This document shows, one piece after another, positions 54,879 to 64,000 of a stretch of DNA of 64,000 bases; position 1 is the first letter of the stretch, and each line of letters begins with the position of its first letter. The DNA is taken from NCBI RefSeq assembly GCF_023101765.2, contig NC_064236.1:14472993-14536992 (forward strand). Reading direction: 5' to 3'. The DNA comes from Spodoptera frugiperda. Taxonomy: Eukaryota > Arthropoda > Insecta > Lepidoptera > Noctuidae. Made by a program: the position numbers and the translations under genes. Below the pieces are notes generated by a model, which worked only from the letters and a program-made list of their open reading frames with translations, made no database searches and was not told the DNA's origin.

Positions 54879-56203
54879 CTATTATGTAAAAAAATAGCTA
54901 CTTCACCATATGAATCATCTCGATTCAACCGATACATATTGTAACCGCTGATATTAAAATTACTAACCGGTTCGAGCCATGTTTCACTTAGCGCACCAAT
55001 ATGAACTTTTTCTTGAATCAAAATTTCACTAAACGATAATAATTTAGGTCTAATGCTTTGGGCATTCCACTGAAGTACATTAAATGATACCTTATTAGCC
55101 ATCACGCGGGAGATTCATCAAGTTCCACAATACTTTGATCAACGGCCACTTAGCTATAAAGTTAACCAATACTAACCATTCTAAGCACAATTGTATAATA
55201 GTTTACATTTCCTTGTAAGATTGGGCTGCTTAAGAAAAATTATTTATTTAATTCTAGAGAGTATTTTATTGAAAGAAAGGCCCCTGATTATTTTTATCCT
55301 CTTCATTACAATCTGGATTTAGACTAATGTAGTCTGGCTCAGAATTCCAGAACATCCAGCCTTCGTTATCATCACGCCTTTTCTCTTTCGAGGATTGAAC
55401 TTTGTTTTGTTTTAATTTATGACTGGATTCAACGGGTGAACTAAACAATTCCTTTGAAGGGTGAACAGTTACCTTCGATTGAACTACTTCGGCATACGTA
55501 GAACGAAAAATGGGTTCTGGGGTAACCTGCAGTGGTTCCTGACTAAGCGAAGGGAAAAGGTCTTGAGAGTTCATGACTAAGGGTATTGGAGCGAAAGTAT
55601 CTAGTGTAACTTGGCGTTTAGGGGAGATATAATATTCCAAGTCTTTCCTGTAAGTACAGCTCAACTCAGACATAATTTCCCTAACCCTTCGCTCTTTCCT
55701 ATAAGCAGGACAGGTGTTGCTCAGCGAAATATAGTTTCCCTTACAATTAACGCACACAAACTGGGTTTCGCAGTTTTCATGAGGGCCACATTTCGGACAC
55801 ACAATTTTCTTTGTTTAACACATTTTCCTACTATGTCCAAATTTCCAACACAAAGAGTATTGTAAGACTTGATGAACATACGGCAACACTTTTATATTAT
55901 GTCACATACACTTACGAATGCCGGTAAAAAGTTACCTTCAAAACAAAGTCGAAGAGATTCACTGGGGCACCACTCGCCATCTACGGTATTGCGACGGTTT
56001 AATCTTCTGGCCGATAATAGTTTAGCAGGAGGAGAGCATGAAATGTTTTGTTGTATTTCTTCGTCTGACAGCTCAAGGTCAACATTTTTAATTAATCCAT
56101 AGCTTAATGAGAGTTGTATAGCTTTCTGAATTCTCCAACCTTTTTCTACTAGCTTTTCGCAGGTGCATAACTTATTCATAGCTAACTCATCTTCAAATCG
56201 CAA
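54879..56203 (-). pseudogene. LINE ORF1 and endonuclease start
   Basis: ORF1: 56203-55892 (FEDELAMNKLCTCEKLVEKG, SPPAKLLSARRLNRR), then CWKFGHSRKMC, a stop, and 55802-55266 (CPKCGPHENCETQFVCVNCK, CPAYRKERRVREIMSE), the zinc-knuckle series typical of Jockey/I-type ORF1. ORF2 endonuclease start: 55105-54879 (NVLQWNAQSIRPKLLSFSEI, GALSETWLEP, GYNMYRLNRDD) up to FLHNS, where the TRIM begins. The element resumes at 53891 and again at 50690. Confidence 0.75.
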
Positions 56204-56261
56204 TCTAATTTTAAAAGGGCTTAAATATTTAACCTTGGTGACATTGGCGATATTATCTTTA

Positions 56262-56636
56262 TCTTTATATATATAATTCTTCTGTACGTGTGTATGTCAC
56301 TGAACTCCTCTTAAACGACTAGACGGATTTTGATGAAACTTTTTGTGTGTGTTCAAGAGGATCTGAGAATGGTTTAGATTCACAATTTTGTCCGCTGGAC
56401 AATGTTTTTTTAATTAATTTTTAATTTATTAGTAGTTGTTGATTTTGGAATGTTTTACATCGGATCCGACGGACGGCGCTACCATCGCAGTGTCAAATAT
56501 TAATGACGTTAGATATTGTCATAACATTTGAATAATAATTTTCATCAAAAAGGTCCAGAATGTTTTAGCTTATTAAAAAAAGAATAAAATTTTCAAATTA
56601 ACGTGTAGACAGGACAACGTCTGTCGGGTCCGCTAG
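56262..56636 (+). mobile_element. Short Helitron-like element
   Basis: Starts A|TCTTTATATATATAATTC and ends GGGTCCGCTAG|T, with a GACAACGTCTGTC hairpin about 9 bp before the end. The sentence-like core AACGACTAGACGGATTTTGA is a signature of a common lepidopteran repeat. No target duplication. Confidence 0.55.
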
Positions 56637-56896
56637 TTATCTTATAAAAGACGTGCCAAAGCAAATTGCTTATTGCTATTCAAGTTGTTTCTTGCAGGCC
56701 TCTAATGAGATGAGCGACATTTTGAAACTAGCCGCTTTTGAAGATTGACTCATGTGCGTTGGAAGATTTCTCGAACCATCTTTGGTAGAGGCTGAAGGTG
56801 ACGACATTTTGCTGCGAGCTCTGGCTCGTGTTAACATTTCGTGCAAACGTATTTCCTGTACCTCCTCGATTCCTCAGATGCTCGAAGGACCAAATA

Positions 56897-57149
56897 TTGG
56901 GGTTGGAGAGTACTGGTATTTTGTGAGGATATAATATTAAAACATTTGTGAAAATAGTTTACGCTGACAATCTTTTATTAATTGACATAAGAACATAGAC
57001 AATGTCTTATCCAAGGCCTTATCAAAATCCAACTTATCCTCAAGTAATATTTTTTCTCTTTTGTAGTTGTATTCTTGAAGCATGTTACATATGAATATTA
57101 TTTTAACTAGGCGTTCTTGCCACTGTCCAAGCTCGCAGTTTTGTGCCAT
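56897..57149 (-). pseudogene. BEL-type LTR fragment joined to a gag-like fragment
   Basis: 56897-57000 matches the BEL LTR at 48922-49030. 57001-57149 encodes CNMLQEYNYKREKILLEDKL and DFDKALDK, resembling retroelement gag. The two are probably joined by recombination or deletion. Confidence 0.45.
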
Positions 57150-57154
57150 TAATT

Positions 57155-57605
57155 TTATTGTACAAGTAAAATCATTGGTAAAATGACGTCATCATCTTCT
57201 TCGCCTGATTCCGCATCCGGTTCCGTTATGTCACAGACTTTTTGGGGGCATTCCTCGCCGTGAAACCAATCGAAATCGTACCGACCGTCATTGAGAACCC
57301 ACCCATAATTTATTGGAAACAAGGTCGACGGTACTTGTTTGTAGGCATTACACCAAATCTGTGCTATGTAGATACTTCTTTTCAGCTGCTGCTCCAACTC
57401 CCGGAAACAAGGGGGAAACGACGTTGCTTCCAATTTCATAGCTGTCTTTTTGAAAGCTTCATTACTACTTTTCGGCGTATAAATCCTTTCAAATATGATA
57501 CACCTTGCTTCGTTGACTGTTTTTCTTGCTTTTACGTTGTATAAAACGCATACATATTCTTGCAGAACATTGAAAGTTTGTTCCATGAGAAGTGGATTTG
57601 CAACA
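57155..57605 (-). pseudogene. C-terminal part of the PIN-like (?) multi-copy family
   Basis: Reads LLMEQTFNVLQEYVCVLYNV, ARCIIFERIYTPKSSNEAF, ATSFPPCFRELEQQLKRSIY, IAQIWCNAY and INYGWVLNDGRYDFDWFHGE, then an acidic tail. I recall the ...PP..A...H..R.Y.Q...W ... GW pattern as the C-terminus of the family whose N-terminus lies at 42240-43211. The frame runs by chance into LINE sequence at about 57605. Confidence 0.4.
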
Positions 57606-58710
57606 AGTAAGTACAAGTAACACTGAGTAACATGAGTGGATGGGCTCAGCACAAAATCTCTGCCATCCTTGTCCACTAATTCAATACCGATACTATCACA
57701 CACCTCTGAACCCCATCTATAATGATGGCAGTTGAAGTCGCCCATTATAAGTAATGGGCCACTTACGGAAGATAACATTTTTTTTTATTGTAATCAAAAT
57801 ATCAGTATTGAGGTAAGCAATATAAAACATACAAATATTTATGTCCTCAGCCTTAACAGTAACAACATTTATGTCATCGCCAACGAAGGGTAGCGGAATC
57901 TGGGGATACTTTGTTATTTACTAACAAAGAACACCCTCCATAGCCATCTGCTTTGTCTTGTCAGACAACACTGAAACACGGGATACCGAAATTAGAATTC
58001 GGTCGGAGCCACGTCTCAGCAATGCCACAGATAGATGGTTTAAAATTATTTATAAGATACAGCAAGTCACTCTTCCTGGGAAGAGCACTCCTCACGTTCC
58101 ACTGCAGTAGAGTTAACGGATGGAATTTTGTAGATATAATCCAGTATTGTAGCTAGTCGGTGTGCAACGTGGTCCGGTACAATTTGGGCAGGGTTTGATA
58201 ACACTGCCCTTAACATGTTGGAAATAATGGTTAAAATGTCTTTGGAGCTAAGAGGATTGGTTCCGGATTCCACTGGAATAGCGCAACCATTTTTGAATGG
58301 AGAAAATGAATAGTTGTGGATAAGCGCCTGATGAGCCTTCTTATCGTAACTAGGAGAGAAGGGACCATGAGATTTGGATTTGAGGAAGACAGTTTTCTTG
58401 TGGGCTGATCTTTGTTAGGATGTTTTTTTATTAGGAGAGGAGTCAATGCAATTGGGAAGTGACTTTGACACTTCGGCATAAGACCTCTTTACTATAGGAA
58501 ATACCTGGCTTGCTTCCGCATAGGAAATCGACTTTTCCGCCATCAAAGCTTTGATGCTCTTTTGGCGGCCCAGTTCAGGGCAACTATTATAGTTGGCAAA
58601 ATGGTTGCCATTACAATTTACACAATGCGCATCAATTTCTGAAATTTGACAGCCATCGCCAGGATGATCCTGGCCACATCTGAAACAACGTGGTTTAGAG
58701 CGGCACAGGG
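57606..58710 (-). pseudogene. Second LINE, ORF1 C-terminus and endonuclease fragment
   Basis: 58703 on: CFRCGQDHPGDGC and HCVNCNGNHFANYNSCPE zinc knuckles, then ALMAEKSISYAEASQVF, ILTIISNMLRAVLSNPAQIV near 58230 and the ORF1 end near 58090. After stops the endonuclease appears (57778-57620: SVSGPLLIMGDFNCHHYRWG with the catalytic DFN.H). Different family from the LINE at 54879-56203. Truncated at 57605. Confidence 0.7.
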
Positions 58711-58879
58711 TGAGTGACGTCAGCTAATTAGCACAAAATAAGAAATACGCCTTCTACGTACGAATTCCGTAACGCAACTCACAAATTGATTTCATTAAAT
58801 ATTAAATATCTTGAAATTTTTCTTCCATAAATATAACCTCAACAAACACGCTCGTTTGACATTGACATTGAACTTAGGA

Positions 58880-59640
58880 TCCTGTATAGACTTAATATTT
58901 ATCCTAACCATGAATTTGGATGTCAAGTTGCTCTGACTTCCACCTACACCTAAGACAGAATTTTTTACCGCTATCTTCTTTAGCTTAAGTTTCTGAACCG
59001 CAGTTTCTGTAATGAATGAAGCTTGAGAACCCTGGCTGGTCTAACAAGGCTCTCAAAACTTGTGAAAGCCCATTATTCGACCTAGCCTGAACACGAGCTA
59101 TAAATAGTACGACTTGACTATGAATATTTCGAGTAAAATGAGTGTTTATATGAGGTTCAGCCGTGGCCTCGTTCGATGGGTTCATTTCAATCGGAGATGC
59201 AGAGTAGCTTTTCTCCGTATTTGAATCCTTGCATTGTTTCTGATGCAAGAGTGTGTGATGCTTTCTTTTTCAAATCCTGCATTTGGTATTTACACGACAA
59301 TGAATACTACGATGACTTGAGCGAAGGCAATTGAAACACAAACCATGAGGTTTTACTATGTTTCGCCATTGTTCTACCAATTTTTCAGCAAACTTCTTAC
59401 AATGACATAAGAGATGTTGTTTGGAACAATGAGGACAGGAATCTTTTGAAACTACATGAAACGATTTAGTAGTTGTAGTATCTTTAGATTGACTACTTTG
59501 AGGTTCTACAAATTTAATTCTAGTGCTCTAAAACGTTTATCTAAAAAGTCTTGGAAATCTTGAAAGGTAGAAAGATCCTCGCAACATATTATTATATCAT
59601 CCTTTTTTATTATATATTTTTTCCTTTGTGAGACTATAAT
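58880..59640 (-). pseudogene. BEL/Pao gag zinc-finger and protease region
   Basis: Minus strand: FQDFLDKRFRALEFRIKFVE (about 59560), CPHCSKQHLLCHCKKF, GLCFNCLRSSHRSIHCR, CRI-stop-KRKHHTLLHQKQC (about 59250), then the protease domain VQARSNNGLSQVLRALLDQP and GFSSFIHYRN (about 59100-59000). The catalytic LLDSGS position reads LLDQPG, so the motif is altered. This is the standard BEL order of three CCHC fingers followed by an aspartic protease. Confidence 0.65.
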
Positions 59641-59825
59641 AATACTCAATGTTGAATTGGAACAAAAACGGCTATGTGAAAAGGAACAGGGGTTGGAAGG
59701 GTCGGTAAACCTATCTTTTTATTTTAGCTAGCCACAAGTACGGGTCAGCATGACTAGCATTCGTCTGATCAGGTTAGGACTGTCTGGCTAATAATCATCA
59801 CGTCAAAAACATGAGTATTCTAACA

Positions 59826-61350
59826 TTAGATAAAATGAAAACATATGAATATTGCTTTTATCAAGTAGTGATTGCTGTTCAGAAGATGTCCGCACAGATC
59901 TTCCCAGTAACAAATCATTATTGGTCTCATGCTCATGCACTGGATCATTGACAGATGTGTCTGTAAATAAAACAAATAACATATTTCATCAAAAACTTGT
60001 GCATTATTAATAATACAAACACGTGCATTTTGCAACTAACCTGTCAAAGCACTGTTCTCAGGGTCTGGAATGTTAAAATCGGTGGCAATGTTGTGCAGTA
60101 TGCAACACGCAATAATTATTTGTGCACACTTGGCTTGTTTATAGTGCAAAACCCTGTCTTTGCACACACCGATTTTTCAGTCGACCAAAAGTATTTTCAA
60201 TTACAACTCTAGTCGCACTATGTTTTTTGTTGTACATTTCTGCAATTGGGTTAGATGATTCTGCATAAGGCGTCATCATCCATGGCCTTTGTGGATATGC
60301 AGAATCACCTGTAATAAAGAATACACATGATTTCTCATTAATTATGAAAAAAACATCACATCGAAGAGATTTTTATTGATGGTACTCTTTTGGTATATTT
60401 GATACACTCACCCAGGAGCCACGATGATTCATTACTTCGATGCAATCATTGTATGTAATTATTGACATCGCTATTCTCCCATATAAAGGCATCATGGGTT
60501 GCTCCACCAAACTTCGAATTAACTGACATTATTTTACAGTCAGAATCACAAATCTGAAATGTAGCAACAACATAAGAATCATCAGTGCCAGGTGATTTAA
60601 TATGTATTACATAATATATATCAAATTTAATACATAATTAAGTAATTACCATTTGGACATCCAAGGAATGATAATTTTTTCTGCAATAAAATAGATGCTC
60701 CACTTCATGATTGGGCTTAAAAATTTTAAAGTGGCTGCCATCTATGCAACCAATGACACCAGGAATTTGATATTTCCTGTAAAAACTAAACAGAATCCTT
60801 ATAAGATGCTTATTAAAACTGTGTGTACTAATGGCAAAACTTTAGTAATAGTTTTTTACCCTTGTTTAACCAAATCTCGTTCCTGGCGCGTCGTTGGGAA
60901 CTTTATAAAAATGTTTGCGATAGCTGGATGGTTCAAAGCTGCAGTGACTTCTTGTATTATACACTCATGGCTTCTTGGGAAAAATGGTTTGCCTCCCCAA
61001 CAACACGCTGATAGTCCCCGTGAGCATAAAATAGCATATAATACCTGTAAAAACGATTAGGAAACTTACTTGTTTCTATGGGGTTATCAAAGCAATTATT
61101 CTAAGCCCTAGGTTAGGCTTACCTTGGATTCTAATGAAACCCTTTGAGATGATTTCAAATTCGTGTGTTGGCGTAACAAATCGCACATTTTTTTAAAAAC
61201 TTCTTTTGTGAGCCGATATAATTTTATGAATTTTGTGACACTAATATTTTCGAAATTATTTTCAAGTATTTTACGCATGTTACTTTGAAATTTTCTCTGC
61301 TCCTGTCGATCATCCTCTAATGCAGCAGTTTCTAACTTGCTGTCTGGCAT
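59826..61350 (-). CDS. PIF/Harbinger transposase (HARBI1-like), multi-exon, nearly complete
   Basis: Exons on minus: 61350-61110 (MPDSKLETAALEDDRQEQRK, ISVTKFIKLYRLTKEVFKKM); about 61035-60880 (FPRSHECIIQEVTAALNHPA, FIKFPTTRQERDLVKQG); about 60790-60655 (FYRKYQIPGVIGCIDGSHFK with catalytic Asp 1, then YCRKNYHSLDVQM); about 60555-60430 (CDSDCKIMSVNSKFGGATHD with Asp 2); about 60310-60060 (DSAYPQRPWMMTPYAESSNP, TRVVIENTFGRLKNR with the catalytic Glu in VIENTFG); and 59965-59826 (DTSVNDPVHEHETNND). A frameshift after LKNRC (about 60165) indicates decay. Introns have recognisable acceptors. The Myb-like partner gene lies directly upstream on the same strand and overlaps its start. Confidence 0.7.
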
Positions 61351-61351
61351 G

Positions 61352-62934
61352 TCGTCTGGGAGAAACCCGTACAGACTGTGGGTTTGATGGAGGCGGGCTG
61401 GCTTTTGGCTGAGGCATACTCAAGATGGCAGGCTCAAGTGCTACATCACCATATTCCATAGGTTGTGTATTCCACTGAAATGCTGAAAATTAATAAAGTC
61501 ACAACCATTACTAATTTTATGTATGCTGTTTACAAAAATTTGTTACATTTTATAGCCTCTTCTTTAAAAACAACAAAAGAGCTAGACACGCAGGTCGTTC
61601 GATTAGTAATATTATTCCTGTCCAGTAAGTACCTACCTACTTGTGTCATATATGTTATGTTATATACAATTTTATTTGAACTCACAAACTTCTAATACGT
61701 GTTGGGTAGCTGGTGGTGGTGATGTAGCTGGCCCAATTTATTCTGAGACGATTTCCTGTAATAACAATGAGTTTTATTTTAAATAGAATCAAAAACTTTA
61801 TTAGAATGGTTTATCAGTATCCATTGAACTTCATGTTTAACCACCGCGGTGTTTATCCTCTGCCTGTGGCCGTGACACGGGTTGTCCCTGCAGATTTACC
61901 GCCTCCGTAAACATAACCATGGCTTGCACGACAGTTAACAGTGAGAGATCATTCCCGCCGAGCACTGTAATGAGTTCATGGCGCAACACATGCAGTACAC
62001 TCAACGAGCGTATGCTGCGCCGTAGCGCCGTATCCTCCAAGCCGTCATTTGCAGTGATGGCCCCGACGTCTGTTTCCGGCCTGTATGGTAAGTAATTCCC
62101 AAAGCAACCATGTCCAGAAAGAACCAATATTAATTACCACAACCAACCTAACCTGGTTTAAGCCAATTTCCAACACCTCCGTAAATCCGGTTGCTGACTG
62201 AGTCCCGACAAGATTGAGAACTCGTTCCTCAAGCCCGTTCAGTTTTAATTTTGTAGCTGGCCCACCACCAGTTCCACTTGCAGCTCTATAAATTCCAGCT
62301 GCATTCCTTTTTGTATTATTCTTCAAAACACTACACACACAAAAAATATTTTATCATAAGTTGTATTTCAATTGAATATTCGAGCTAGTATGTGTATATT
62401 ATTTTTGTTCCAAAAGTGTAAATAAAATAGAAAATTTCACTCCACCTTAGAATAATCTATACCTAGGTAATAGGAATTATGTTTTAAACCCTTGACTCAC
62501 AAACCTTTGTCCATTTGTCAGTAGATTTGGTATCTCCTGCAGCATCGGCATTTAAAATATTTGCCAGTTCAGACCAGGTCTTTAAATTATTTAGTCTCCC
62601 ACTTGGCCCTTCTGTGGGTTTGCTTAGGTCTCCATTTCTGTATAAACAAAATCATATGTTGTACACAACTATACTTACCAGAAATACATATTAATCAACC
62701 TAACCACTTCGATCTTTTGCATTCCTCATCTTAGAGGAAGCTAAGTGTTATATCACAACGTTATTTTGGTAAAAAAGGCTCAAGCATTTTCTGACGCAAA
62801 AAAAAACAAGCTTCTTTGATAATTATTATTAAATTAAGTAAATAAAACGTATGAAATATTATTATCTCATGAAACACTTACCTTTCCATAAAATCTACCA
62901 TCATCTCGAATTGGGTTGCACTTGTCTCAGGCAT
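61352..62934 (-). CDS. Myb/SANT-like DNA-binding partner protein of the Harbinger element
   Basis: Exon 1 62934-62882 (MPETSATQFEMMVDFME, donor AAAG|GTAAG). Exon 2 62637-62505 (NGDLSKPTEGPSGRLNNLKT, WSELANILNADAAGDTKSTD, KWTK), the zeste/Myb-SANT helix pattern. Exon 3 about 62334-62153 (LKNNTKRNAAGIYRAASGTG, GGPATKLKLNGLEERVLNLV). Exon 4 about 62080-61837 (ETDVGAITANDGLEDTALRR ... QAEDKHRGG) in a phase that does not join cleanly to exon 3. A further exon near 61475-61352 reads QWNTQPMEYGDVALEPAILS and SPRRHARQQ. The second gene of Harbinger elements is normally such a Myb-like protein. Splice phases suggest some decay. Confidence 0.55.
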
Positions 62935-62999
62935 TTTTTTAAACAATTTAGGTAATATATGTATTCGCACTCCCAATATGTCACGGAAACAAGCATGCT

Positions 63000-64000
63000 A
63001 CAAAAATGTCCGGCTGACAATCAATGTCAAAGAAATACTAATAAATTGAAAATGGTCACAATAATACCAAATAATGTGTAACCGATGTCTTGTATTTTTA
63101 TTTGGTTAATATCACCATTTCGATTTGAAACATAATCAGCCTTTTCTCTCTCTCTGAGTAATGTGAATAAAAAGAGTTAGAACTACGATAGTTGAAGTTG
63201 GAAATATAGTGTTAGTTCAAGATAAAATTAAATTTAAAACTTTTCAGCAAATACAAATTTATTCTTAGTCATCGAACAATTTTTAATTAACAATTTCCCG
63301 CCATTCCATTTTTTAATCCTTGATGTTCCATTTTTAAGCAATTATTTTTTAAATCAATTTATATACTTTTTGGAATGATAAAAGAGGTTTAATATATAAT
63401 ATGAGTAATACTTAATAATTAAATAATATTAGGTTAGATCCGTCTGGTGTTCCCAGTGGTTGTTAACAATAGTGAACGATACTACGAACGATATAGATTC
63501 AACTATAGCGAGGGTAGTTGACATCAAAACATCTCATGGTACGAACATTAAAGCCATCTATTGTAGTTTGGTTAGTTACTGAAAAGTGGATGGATTATGA
63601 ACGATAAATGTACATATAATAAACAATCGTATACTAAATAGCCAATACCGATAGCATAAGAGATACTAACAAACTCATCTCATTAGAACACTAAAAATAG
63701 ACAATAATAAAGTAGATTACTCGAGAGAATAATAGGGATACAGCCAGACTAATGGCGGTGACGTCATACACGTATCCCTCATTCCCCAGTAACCTTGAAA
63801 CATCGCAGCGTCCCTTAATTGTAACATACACCCCTTTTATTATACCTAAATACTGACCGTCGTCAATTATTTTAAAAACGCAATATTACCATTGATTTTT
63901 GAAATAAACGTGTAAAAATGTATTAAAAAATACATAGTATTAACCAGTTTTCCTTCACCGTATATTAGTGGTCTAAATTAATTTATCTGTATAAAATACA
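63000..64000. other. Gene-free end of window with dispersed repeat
   Basis: 63240-63420 is copy 2 of the dispersed repeat at 36935 (CCCGCCATTCCATTTTTTAA, TTGATGTTCCATTTTTAAGC). Nothing else recognised. Confidence 0.4.

Noticed and set aside
57155..57778. 207-aa minus-strand frame as a single gene
   Set aside because: It is chimeric: the first ~55 residues are LINE endonuclease (GPLLIMGDFNCHHY) and the rest another family, joined by chance at about 57605.

Overview
This is a eukaryotic, AT-rich, repeat-dense window, almost certainly from a lepidopteran (moth or butterfly). The evidence is GT..AG spliced genes with very short exons, copia elements primed by the internal tRNA-iMet site, R1-clade LINE tails, tRNA-headed SINEs of the kind common in noctuoid moths, and non-autonomous Helitron-like repeats ending in CTAG|T next to GCGGACGAAGTCGCGGGC-type sequence. 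Assignment to a noctuoid moth is a weaker inference from the SINEs.

Host genes. About 1-36 kb carries a series of short minus-strand genes. Four are complete: 2482-3360 (124 aa), 9576-9998 (140 aa), 16734-17534 (109 aa) and 34438-35683 (83 aa). A fifth is represented only by its first exon (846-970). I recognise none of the proteins. All five share one layout: a first exon of about 110-150 bp that is nearly all 5' UTR, an intron placed within a few codons of the ATG, and at the 5' end a 12-mer (T/C)GCGCAAGTGCA plus a TATTGATT box, both given on the plus strand. Three 12-mers are identical, one differs at one base, and the copy at 3458 is degenerate. This shared 5' module is the most interesting non-transposon signal here. 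It suggests a co-regulated set of lepidopteran orphan genes.

Mobile elements, 5-33 kb. They include a 5'-truncated R1-clade LINE with a 14-bp target duplication (5408-6542) and a 44-bp LINE tail flanked by exact 170-bp duplications (6733-7116). A duplicated hairpin repeat lies at 13367-14288. A small DNA transposon (21967-28514) carries a decayed DUF7869-like ORF and was split by a copia element (22827-28066), which itself holds a nested LINE. Further on are a Helitron-like repeat with an internal tandem array, a twin-primed inverted LINE piece, and a 2.25-kb hAT-like element holding two nested MITEs.

Mobile elements, 37-63 kb. This half is a graveyard: two mariner-like (DUF4817) transposase copies, duplicated BEL/Pao pieces, fragments of a multi-copy PIN-like family, and a very young copia (43351-48069). 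That copia has identical LTRs but an internal deletion, a changed integrase active-site residue and a nested ORF1-only LINE. A long LINE (49733-56203) has been split by a TRIM with a tRNA-Trp primer site and by a HARBI1-like gene. A second Harbinger element (59826-62934) carries both a transposase and a Myb/SANT-like ORF. No rRNA, functional tRNA, CRISPR array or bacterial feature was seen.
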